This document shows positions 22,590 to 29,691 of a stretch of DNA of 31,929 bases, piece by piece. Within the stretch, counting starts at the first letter, position 1. Each line of letters begins with the position of its first letter. The DNA comes from Anthropogastromicrobium sp963626545. GTDB lineage: Bacteria; Bacillota; Clostridia; Lachnospirales; Lachnospiraceae. The notes under the pieces are model-generated. The model ran no database searches. It was not told where the DNA came from and saw only the letters and a list, made by a program, of their open reading frames with translations. The position numbers and the translations under genes are program-made. The stretch is from contig CAVFYJ010000029.1 of NCBI GenBank assembly GCA_963626545.1, positions 1 to 31,929 of the forward strand. The letters run 5' to 3'.

Positions 22590-22826
22590 TATGCGATGAA
22601 AAAGAATAGTACTTTCAGGCGGTTTCACAGAGAGTATGCGGTTGGTGAGAGCATACAAATGCGCGGGAACGAACCTACTTTGGAGCATTCCGGGAAACCG
22701 GACGCGGCCCAGTGTTACGGGCATGAAAAAGAGAAAACCGTATGGTTTTAATAAGGGTGGTACCGCCGAAGCAAAGTGTGATTTGGTCCCTTGTCAGTAA
22801 AAATTGCTGACAGGGGACTTCTTTTG
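22590..22826 (+). promoter_or_regulatory. T-box leader, proline-specific
   Basis: Stem I landmarks: AGAATAGTA (22603-22611), CAGAGAG (22628-22634), GGTTGGTGAGA (22640-22650). The specifier is most likely CCT (22674-22676) in GAACCTACTTTGGAGC, a proline codon. The T-box AAGGGTGGTACCGC (22753-22766) contains TGGT, matching a tRNA ending ACCA. The terminator pairs GTCCC and TGTCAG (22786-22797) with CTGACA and GGGAC (22807-22818), then TTCTTTT. Uncharged tRNA-Pro should favour read-through into proS. Confidence 0.93.
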
Positions 22827-22886
22827 CGTTGGCAGTTCCGTGAACGTCTGGAAGAAAAACACCCGAATCAAAAAATGGAGGTTAAC

Positions 22887-24323
22887 ATGGCAAAGGAAAA
22901 GAAGTTAGTAGAAGCAATCACTTCAATGAGCGAAGATTTTGCACAGTGGTATACAGACGTCGTAAAGAAGGCTGAGCTGTGCGATTACACCAGTGTAAAG
23001 GGATTCATGGCAATCAAGCCGTATGGCTACGCAATCTGGGAGAACATCCAGCACGAATTAGACAGCCGTTTCAAGGCAACAGGCGTACAGAACGTGGCAA
23101 TGCCAATGTTCATTCCGGAGAGTCTTTTGGACAAGGAAAAGGATCACGTAGAGGGCTTTGCACCAGAGGTAGCATGGGTAACTCACGGTGGACTGACCGA
23201 GCTGCCAGAGCGTATGTGCGTGCGTCCAACCTCTGAGACACTGTTCTGCGATTTCTATTCCAGAGACATTCACTCCTACCGTGATCTGCCGCGCGTATAC
23301 AACCAGTGGTGTTCCGTTGTACGTTGGGAGAAGGAGACTCGTCCATTCTTAAGAACAAGAGAGTTCTTATGGCAGGAGGGTCACACTGCTCATGCAACCG
23401 CAGAGGAGGCAGAGGCAAGAACCATCCAGATGTTAAATGTATACGCTGATTTCTGCGAGGAAGTTCTGTCAATTCCGGTTATCAAGGGTGTTAAGACCGA
23501 GAAGGAAAAGTTTGCGGGTGCCGTATCCACTTACACCATCGAGGCGCTTATGCACGATGGAAAGGCTTTACAGTCCGGAACCAGCCACAACTTCGGTGAT
23601 GGCTTTGCAAAGGCATTCGACGTAACCTTTACCGATAAGGACAACAAGATTAAGTATGTTCATCAGACTTCTTGGGGTATGACCACCCGTATCATCGGTG
23701 CGCTGATCATGGTTCACGGCGATGACAGCGGTCTTGTTCTTCCGCCAAGAATTGCGCCAACACAGGTTACCGTTATCCCGATCGCTGCTCACAAGGAAGG
23801 CGTTATGGATAAGGCATATGCCCTCAAGGAAGAGTTAGCAAAGAACTTCAGAACCACGATTGACGATTCTGACAAGGGACCAGGATTTAAGTTTGCAGAG
23901 GCAGAGATGCGCGGTATTCCGGTTCGTATCGAGGTTGGCCCAAAGGATATTGAGGCAGGACAGGCTGTTATCGTTCGCCGTGATACAAGAGAGAAGATCA
24001 CGGTAAGCTTTGAGGAGCTGTCCGCAAAGGTAGGTGAGGTTCTTGAGACCATGCAGAAGGAAATGCTTGAGAGAGCAAGAGCACACAGAGATTCTCACAC
24101 CTATACCGCAACGAACTATGAGGAGTTCAAGGATATCCTTGCAAACAAACCAGGCTTTGTAAAGGCTATGTGGTGCGGTGATCGTGCTTGCGAGGACAAG
24201 GTAAAAGAAGAACTGTCTGCAACGAGCCGTTGTATGCCGTTCGAGCAGGAGGAAATATCCGATGTATGCGTATGCTGCGGAAAGAAGGCAAAGCGCATGG
24301 TTGTTTGGGGCAAGGCATATTAA
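22887..24323 (+). CDS. proS: Proline--tRNA ligase, short (type 3) form
   Basis: A 478-residue class II tRNA synthetase that charges tRNA-Pro. Motif 2 is VVRWEKETRPFLRTREFLWQEGHTAHAT and motif 3 is around LPPRIAPTQVTVIPI. There is no editing (INS) insert between motifs 2 and 3; the anticodon-binding domain follows and the protein ends with a Cys-rich VCVCCGKKAKRMVVWGKAY, the archaeal/eukaryote-like type common in Clostridia. The start is ATG 22887, 5 nt after GGAGG; an upstream frame from 22791 overlaps the T-box terminator and is not used. Control is by the T-box. Confidence 0.96.
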   Translation: MAKEKKLVEAITSMSEDFAQWYTDVVKKAELCDYTSVKGFMAIKPYGYAIWENIQHELDSRFKATGVQNVAMPMFIPESLLDKEKDHVEGFAPEVAWVTHGGLTELPERMCVRPTSETLFCDFYSRDIHSYRDLPRVYNQWCSVVRWEKETRPFLRTREFLWQEGHTAHATAEEAEARTIQMLNVYADFCEEVLSIPVIKGVKTEKEKFAGAVSTYTIEALMHDGKALQSGTSHNFGDGFAKAFDVTFTDKDNKIKYVHQTSWGMTTRIIGALIMVHGDDSGLVLPPRIAPTQVTVIPIAAHKEGVMDKAYALKEELAKNFRTTIDDSDKGPGFKFAEAEMRGIPVRIEVGPKDIEAGQAVIVRRDTREKITVSFEELSAKVGEVLETMQKEMLERARAHRDSHTYTATNYEEFKDILANKPGFVKAMWCGDRACEDKVKEELSATSRCMPFEQEEISDVCVCCGKKAKRMVVWGKAY

Positions 24324-24332
24324 TCAGGAAGT

Positions 24333-24480
24333 TTAACGAAACGTCCACTCGGTGATGGCTTTGTCGGCGTCACTGTTCAGCGATGCCCACTATGTACCTT
24401 TTTATCATACGTTATTTTGGGCAGCTCGCTTCAACGTTCCGCCTCGTAAAGCACATCCACCTCGGGACTGCTTGATAGTA
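24333..24480 (+). repeat. Structured gap element B, after proS
   Basis: Block 24348-24381 matches 18640-18673 at 29 of 34 bases and block 24428-24450 matches 18721-18743 at 22 of 23. Between the blocks, AGCGA (24379-24383) pairs with TCGCT (24426-24430) and TGCCCA (24384-24389) with TGGGCA (24418-24423). In element A the same stem is AGCAGG/CCTGCT, a compensated change. There is no T run. Confidence 0.75.
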
Positions 24481-24550
24481 GTGAATTATAAATTGCTGAA
24501 AAAAGTATAGAACACAGAACAAAAATGTGTTAATATAAGAATATGCCAAC

Positions 24551-24572
24551 GGGGGCAACTTAGTTTGCCCCC
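24551..24572 (+). other. Hairpin upstream of glnA
   Basis: GGGGGCAA (24551-24558) pairs with TTGCCCCC (24565-24572) around the six-base loop CTTAGT. No T run follows. In the rest of the gap up to 24701, ACACA/TGTGT and GGGTTA/TAACCC can pair. The position suggests a leader structure for an antiterminator such as the ANTAR protein at 26309, but the loop does not fit the A-x-x-G pattern I associate with ANTAR sites. Confidence 0.5.
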
Positions 24573-24701
24573 ACTGTCAAAAACATGGGTTAGCAAACAA
24601 AAACACAAGTTAGTTATATATTAAACTGTGTATTAATTATGCTCAAATCGTAAGTTAACCCTTTGTCGGCAAAGTAATCAAGTCGGAAAGGAATCATCAG
24701 T

Positions 24702-26042
24702 ATGTCGAAATATTCAAAGGAAGATATTCTTCGTATGGTAGAAGAGGAGGATGTCGGATTTATCCGTCTCCAGTTTACCGATGTGTTTGGCACTGTAAAG
24801 AATATTGCAATTACAGCAGGGCAGCTAGAGCAAGCACTCAACAACGAGTGTTCATTTGACGGCTCCGGCATTGACGGATTTGTGCGGATTGAAGAAGATG
24901 ACATGTATCTGTATCCAGATCTGGATTCTTTCGAGATCTTTCCATGGAGACCGCAGACTGGCAAGGTAGCCCGTCTGATTTGCGACATCCATAAATGTGA
25001 TGGCACTCCGTTTGAGGGAGACAGCCGATATATATTAAAGAAGGTGATGCGCGAGGCAGCTAGTATGGGCATTTATCCATACATTGCGCCAGAGTGCGAA
25101 TTTTGCCTGTTCCCGTATGATACGGACGGCGAGGTGATGTTACAGACACAGGGCCATGGCTCCTATTTTGATGTGGCACCGCTCGATACTGGTGAAAATG
25201 TGCGAAGAGACATTATCCTTGCACTCGAGGACATGGGAATTGACGTGAAAAGTTCTTACCATGAGCATTCTCCGTATCAGCATGAGATTGATTTGCAGCC
25301 GGTCAATGCGCTTGCGGCAGCCGATAACATCGTCACCTTCCGCATGACCTGCAAGACAATCGCCAGCCGTCATGGTCTGTATGCTACCTTTATGCCAAAG
25401 CCGATGAACGATTCGGATGGTTGTGGTATGCATTTGAAGATGACGCTCATGGATATGGAAGGAAATAATATTCTGTCTGATCCGTCCGATCCGAAGGGAT
25501 ATGGATTAAGTGAGATTGGATATCAGTTTATGGCAGGTGTCATGGCACATATCAAGGGTCTGTCTGCCGTGACCAATCCGCTTGTCAATTCTTATAAGCG
25601 CATTGCTCCGGGCAATGAGGCACCGGCATACATCGTATGGTCATCCGGTAACCGTTTCCCGCTCATCAGCGTGCCGCACACCTCTGCACAGCGCATGCAC
25701 ATTGAACTGAGAAATCCAGATCCATGTGTCAATTCCTATCTGGCGTTCGCCGGTATCCTTGCAGCCGGTCTTGAGGGCATCAAGAAGGGCTTAAAGCCGC
25801 AGGAAGCGACCGAGTTAAACATCTATCGTCTCAGCGAAGATGAGTGCAAGAAGCTGAATTTACAGCGTCTGCCAGAGAGCTTGTCCGAGGCTGTAGAGGA
25901 GATGGAAAAGGATTCTCTTGTAATGGAGACACTTGGCGATTACATTTCCGGCAAGTATGTCCGTGCCAAAAGGCGTGAGGTAAGACAGTATCAGGCCTAT
26001 GTAACGGATTGGGAAACCCGACAGTATCTCAACAAGTATTAA
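24702..26042 (+). CDS. glnA: Glutamine synthetase, type I (diverged)
   Basis: A 446-residue glutamine synthetase family enzyme (glutamate + ammonia + ATP to glutamine). The N-terminal FIRLQFTDVFGTVKN, APECEFCLF, QHEIDLQPVNALAAADN, CGMHLKMTL (catalytic His), NPLVNSYKRIAPGNEAPAYI and ELRNPDPCVNSYLAFAGILAAGLEGI are in order. Some active-site surroundings differ from standard GlnA: HHEVAPGQHEI reads YHEHSPYQHEI, and VRIPA with its Arg reads ISVPH. It may be the main enzyme with altered regulation, or a paralogue. ATG follows GGAAAGGA by 8 nt. The ANTAR regulator comes next, separated by a palindromic element. Confidence 0.9.
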   Translation: MSKYSKEDILRMVEEEDVGFIRLQFTDVFGTVKNIAITAGQLEQALNNECSFDGSGIDGFVRIEEDDMYLYPDLDSFEIFPWRPQTGKVARLICDIHKCDGTPFEGDSRYILKKVMREAASMGIYPYIAPECEFCLFPYDTDGEVMLQTQGHGSYFDVAPLDTGENVRRDIILALEDMGIDVKSSYHEHSPYQHEIDLQPVNALAAADNIVTFRMTCKTIASRHGLYATFMPKPMNDSDGCGMHLKMTLMDMEGNNILSDPSDPKGYGLSEIGYQFMAGVMAHIKGLSAVTNPLVNSYKRIAPGNEAPAYIVWSSGNRFPLISVPHTSAQRMHIELRNPDPCVNSYLAFAGILAAGLEGIKKGLKPQEATELNIYRLSEDECKKLNLQRLPESLSEAVEEMEKDSLVMETLGDYISGKYVRAKRREVRQYQAYVTDWETRQYLNKY

Positions 26043-26083
26043 AATATAGTACGTATAAATAGATGATACTGAAACACGAATTT

Positions 26084-26276
26084 GTGTTACAGTTCACGCG
26101 TCATGCTAGATCTGGATAAATCTCATGCTTGCATGAAGATTTGACAGATCAGCAGGACGAAGTGGACGCCCGTTAATGAACAAAACAAAGCTGCAAAACG
26201 CGGACTTTGTTCGCGTTTTGCAGCGACGCACGGAACGTGCGGTTTTGCGAATGGGTGTCCCGTGAACAGTAACAAG
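26084..26276 (+). repeat. Long palindromic gap element between glnA and the ANTAR gene
   Basis: GTTACAGTTCACG (26086-26098) pairs with CGTGAACAGTAAC (26261-26273). Inside are AAATCT-CATGC/GCATG-AGATTT near 26117-26141, a perfect 12-bp hairpin CTGCAAAACGCG (26191-26202) with CGCGTTTTGCAG (26212-26223), and CGCACG/CGTGCG at about 26227-26241. The last 45 bases resemble the element at 28112. Confidence 0.75.
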
Positions 26277-26308
26277 TTGTTACTTTATGTGTAAAAGGGG
26301 GAAAATCG

Positions 26309-26869
26309 GTGACAAACTTGATAGTAGCATTTCCCAAATCGGAGGATGCCAAAAGCATCCGCAATATTTTGGTAAAAAACGGGTTCCCCGTAGTTGCCGT
26401 CTGTACCTCGGGTGCACAGACGCTTCAGTATGCGGATGATCTGCATAATGGAGTTGTCGTGTGCGGATATCGCCTGACCGACATGATTTACAGTCAGTTG
26501 AGGGAAGATTTGTCGGATCAGTTTGATATGCTTCTTCTTGCGTCCATGCGTTTTATCAGTGAGGTCGATGACAAGCGAATTCGATGTGTGGCGATGCCGC
26601 TGAAAGTGCACGAGCTGATTGCAAGTGTCGATGCGGCGGTGGAGGCGAGCGAGACGAAAAAACGTAAGGCGCGCCAGCAGCCAAAACAGCGAAATATGCT
26701 TGATAAGCAGCAGATCACGCTTGCCAAAGAGCTTTTGATGAAACAAAAAGGCATGACAGAGGAAGAAGCACATCGGTATTTACAGAAGCGCAGCATGGCA
26801 AACGGGGTAAATATGATAGAGACGGCCCAGATGGTGCTTTCGATACTGGGCAAGAAAGAAAAAGAATAA
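26309..26869 (+). CDS. ANTAR-domain RNA-binding antiterminator with degenerate receiver
   Basis: A 186-residue protein. Residues 1-110 follow a response-regulator fold (NLIVAFPKSEDAKSIRNILVKNGF, VVVCGYRLTDM) but the phospho-acceptor Asp position is not Asp, so it is a pseudo-receiver. Residues about 130-182 (LDKQQITLAKELLMKQKGMTEEEAHRYLQKRSM...ETAQMVLSIL) form an ANTAR domain, which binds paired hairpins in leader RNA to prevent termination. ANTAR proteins often control nitrogen genes; glnA upstream is the obvious candidate. The start is GTG 26309, 8 nt after AGGGGG. dapL begins 26 nt after it and is probably on the same transcript. Confidence 0.9.
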   Translation: MTNLIVAFPKSEDAKSIRNILVKNGFPVVAVCTSGAQTLQYADDLHNGVVVCGYRLTDMIYSQLREDLSDQFDMLLLASMRFISEVDDKRIRCVAMPLKVHELIASVDAAVEASETKKRKARQQPKQRNMLDKQQITLAKELLMKQKGMTEEEAHRYLQKRSMANGVNMIETAQMVLSILGKKEKE

Positions 26870-26895
26870 GCCGTAATGGCGGAAAGAGGAGAAAA

Positions 26896-28107
26896 ATGGT
26901 AAGAGTAAATGAAAATTATCTGAAGCTTCCGGGAAGCTATCTGTTTTCCACAATCGGAAAGAAGGTAGCTGCATACAGTGCAGCAAACCCAGATAAGAAG
27001 ATTATCCGTCTGGGAATCGGTGATGTTACACAGCCGATCGCTCCATCCATCATCGCTGCTACTCAGAAGGCAGTTGAGGAGATGGGTCATGCAGAGACCT
27101 TCCATGGCTATGCACCAGATTTAGGATATGAGTTTCTTCGCAGCGCCATTGCAAAGGAATATAAGGACAGAGGATGCCGCGTAGACATCGACGAGGTATT
27201 TGTTTCCGACGGTGCAAAGTGTGATTGTGGAAATATTCAGGAAATCTTTGCAGCAGACAGCCGCATCGCCGTATGCGACCCGGTTTACCCAGTATATGTA
27301 GACAGCAATGTCATGGCAGGACGCACCGGCACTTACGATCCAAAGACCGAGACCTGGAGCAACGTCATCTACATGCCGTGTACACAGGAAAACAACTTCA
27401 CTCCGGCATTGCCAGAAAAGACACCAGATCTGATCTATCTGTGCTACCCGAACAACCCGACCGGAAGTGTTATCACAAAGGATGAGCTTCAGAAGTGGAT
27501 TGACTATGCAAACGAGAAGGGTTCCGTTATCATCTACGATGCCGCATACGAGGCATATATCTCGGAGGAGAATATCCCGCACTCCATCTACGAGTGTGAT
27601 GGTGCACGTACCTGTGCAATCGAGTTAAGAAGCTTCTCTAAGAACGCAGGATTTACCGGAATGCGTCTTGGCTTCACCGTAATCCCGAAGGAGCTGACTT
27701 GTGATGGCGTAGCAATCAATCCGCTGTGGGCAAGACGTCATGGAACCAAGTACAACGGCGCTCCGTACATCATTCAGCGTGCAGGTGAGGCTGTTTATAC
27801 TCCTCAGGCACAGGCTGAGCTTCAGGCACAGATCGACTACTACATGAACAACGCAAAGATGATCTTAGAGGGTCTGAAGAGCGCAGGCTACAGCGTATCT
27901 GGCGGTGTAAATGCTCCGTATATCTGGTTAAAGACACCGGAGGGCATGACTAGCTGGCAGTTCTTCGATTACCTGCTTGAGACCGTCAACATCGTAGGTA
28001 CCCCAGGTTCAGGCTTTGGTCCGAGTGGTGAGGGATACTTCCGTCTGACTGCATTCGGAAGTGCTGAGAACACCAAAGAGGCAATCGAGAGAATCACAAA
28101 GATGTAA
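26896..28107 (+). CDS. dapL: LL-diaminopimelate aminotransferase
   Basis: A 403-residue PLP enzyme that turns tetrahydrodipicolinate into LL-diaminopimelate in one step, for lysine and peptidoglycan. The opening VNENYLKLPGSYLFSTIGKKV, LGIGDVTQPI, YPNNPTGSV and SFSKNAGFTGMRLGF (PLP lysine K249) are specific to DapL. Length is typical. GGAAAGAGGAG precedes the ATG. It sits in a probable operon with the ANTAR regulator and is followed by a palindromic element and aroA. Its presence implies the aminotransferase variant of the DAP pathway here. Confidence 0.96.
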   Translation: MVRVNENYLKLPGSYLFSTIGKKVAAYSAANPDKKIIRLGIGDVTQPIAPSIIAATQKAVEEMGHAETFHGYAPDLGYEFLRSAIAKEYKDRGCRVDIDEVFVSDGAKCDCGNIQEIFAADSRIAVCDPVYPVYVDSNVMAGRTGTYDPKTETWSNVIYMPCTQENNFTPALPEKTPDLIYLCYPNNPTGSVITKDELQKWIDYANEKGSVIIYDAAYEAYISEENIPHSIYECDGARTCAIELRSFSKNAGFTGMRLGFTVIPKELTCDGVAINPLWARRHGTKYNGAPYIIQRAGEAVYTPQAQAELQAQIDYYMNNAKMILEGLKSAGYSVSGGVNAPYIWLKTPEGMTSWQFFDYLLETVNIVGTPGSGFGPSGEGYFRLTAFGSAENTKEAIERITKM

Positions 28108-28111
28108 TAAA

Positions 28112-28160
28112 ACAGTTCACATGGAACGTGCGGTTTTGTGAGTGGGCGTCCGTGAACTGT
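28112..28160 (+). repeat. Short palindromic gap element (ACAGTTCAC...GTGAACTGT)
   Basis: ACAGTTCAC (28112-28120) and GTGAACTGT (28152-28160) are perfect inverted repeats around a 31-nt centre with GGAACGTGCGGTTTTG, also found at 26232-26247. It follows the dapL stop by 4 nt. Confidence 0.7.
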
Positions 28161-28210
28161 GAATTGAAAGCAATTCTGAAGTAATTTAGAAAGAGAAAGG
28201 GCAACTCTGC

Positions 28211-29614
28211 ATGGAAGAATACCGCGTAAAAAAAGTAAATGGAATCAAACAGCCAAGCATCACGGTAAATGTGCCCGGATCAAAAAGTATAACAAACAGG
28301 GCGCTGCTTTTAGCGGCGCTCGCAAATGGAGAGAGCGTGCTTAACGGCGTGCTCTTTTCTGATGATTCGAGACATTTTTTGGACTGTGTGCAAAAGCTTG
28401 GCATTGAGACAACAGTAGATGAGGATGCATTTCGTGTAACGGTAAATGGTCACGGCGGGCAGGTACCAGAAGCGAACGCTGCTGTGTATGTCGGCAGCGC
28501 TGGAACGGCTGCACGCTTTCTGGCGGCATTTCTTGGCCTGTCAGACGGCACACACCGCATGGATGCATCTGCACAGATGAGAAAGCGCCCGATGGGGCCG
28601 TTGTTAAAGACACTGACTGGCATGGGCGCATCATTTTCCTTTGAGGAAAAGGAAGGCCATTTCCCATTTCAGGTGACCGGTGCTGGGCTGCTTGCTGGCG
28701 CAGAATGCGTTCATAATACGAATGGGAATGGTAATCGCAATACAGACAACACGAATACAAATGATAATGACTACAGTGAAATTAGCAGTGAGCAAAGTTC
28801 GGTTGACGTCAGCGTTAACATTAACGACAGCAGTCAGTTTTTAAGTGCACTGTTAATTTCACTTGGCGCTTATACAGGGGAGTCAGTGATTCATGTTGAA
28901 GGCACGCATGGCATGGCATACATTGACATGACCGTGCGCATGATGGAGCAGTTTGGAATTCGTGTGCAATCCGAAAACGGTGTGTACAAAATCGCACCGC
29001 AAAATGGTTATCAGGCAAAGTTCTATGATATCGAGCCGGATGTATCTGCGGCATGTTATTTTTATGCGATGGCAGCGCTGCTTGGTATTTCGGTCACGGT
29101 TTCGGGCGTGCATGAAGAATCGCTGCAGGGCGATGTTGAATTTATCCATATCTTAGAAAAAATGGGCTGCACCTGTGAGGATACGCCGCAAGGAATTTGT
29201 GTCAGCGGCTCTCAGGATGGCATTTTAAAGGGCGTGGATGTCAATATGCATAGCTGTTCCGATCAGGCAATCACGTTAGCCGCTATTGCACCATTTGCGA
29301 ATGCACCGACTACAATTCGTGGAATCGCGCACATTCGCTTGCAGGAAAGCAACCGCATAGCCGCTATCTGCACCGAGTTAGCACGCATGGGCATTCGCTG
29401 CGAGGAAGGCGAAGACAGCATTACAATCTGGCCAGGTACACCGAAGTCCGCTGTAATTCAGACTTACGATGATCACCGTATGGCAATGGGCTTTAGTCTT
29501 GTTGGCCTTCGCGCAGAGGGAATTGTGATCCACGATCCGCTGTGCTGCAGAAAGACCTTCGAGCATTATTTTGATGTGCTGGATAAGGTAACAAAAACGC
29601 TGGAAAAGAATTAA
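28211..29614 (+). CDS. aroA: 3-phosphoshikimate 1-carboxyvinyltransferase with an Asn-rich insert
   Basis: A 467-residue EPSP synthase (shikimate pathway). Family motifs: VPGSKSITNRALLLAAL, GSAGTAARFLAAFL, MRKRPMGPLL, SSQFLSALLISLGAY, DVSAACYFYAMAA and LQESNRIAAICTELARMG, then TYDDHRMAMGFSL. Between GAGLLAGAE and SSQFLSALL, where relatives have only a few residues, there is an insert of roughly 35 residues rich in Asn, Thr, Asp and Ser (codons near 28711-28820). It is probably a disordered surface loop. The frame is kept and the active site looks whole. AAAGGG precedes the ATG by about 9 nt. Confidence 0.94.
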   Translation: MEEYRVKKVNGIKQPSITVNVPGSKSITNRALLLAALANGESVLNGVLFSDDSRHFLDCVQKLGIETTVDEDAFRVTVNGHGGQVPEANAAVYVGSAGTAARFLAAFLGLSDGTHRMDASAQMRKRPMGPLLKTLTGMGASFSFEEKEGHFPFQVTGAGLLAGAECVHNTNGNGNRNTDNTNTNDNDYSEISSEQSSVDVSVNINDSSQFLSALLISLGAYTGESVIHVEGTHGMAYIDMTVRMMEQFGIRVQSENGVYKIAPQNGYQAKFYDIEPDVSAACYFYAMAALLGISVTVSGVHEESLQGDVEFIHILEKMGCTCEDTPQGICVSGSQDGILKGVDVNMHSCSDQAITLAAIAPFANAPTTIRGIAHIRLQESNRIAAICTELARMGIRCEEGEDSITIWPGTPKSAVIQTYDDHRMAMGFSLVGLRAEGIVIHDPLCCRKTFEHYFDVLDKVTKTLEKN

Positions 29615-29622
29615 AAAATAGA

Positions 29623-29665
29623 GGCTGTAAAATGATTTCTCATTTTTTACAGCCCCATTTTTTTT
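29623..29665. terminator. Terminator between aroA and citrate synthase genes
   Basis: GGCTGTAAAATGA (29623-29635) pairs with the T-rich arm ending TTTTACAGCC (29645-29654), followed by CCA and eight T (29658-29665). An A run on the other side allows use by the convergent citrate synthase gene. Confidence 0.88.
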
Positions 29666-29691
29666 ATCGTGTTAGGTGAATTAGTAAGTGC

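Noticed and set aside
24551..24572. ANTAR-binding site in the glnA leader
   Set aside because: The stem has a six-base loop, but CTTAGT lacks the A at position 1 and G at position 4 expected, and a clear partner hairpin was not found.
26084..26276. CRISPR-like array or tandem repeat
   Set aside because: Repeats are inverted, not regularly spaced direct repeats; no cas genes in the window.
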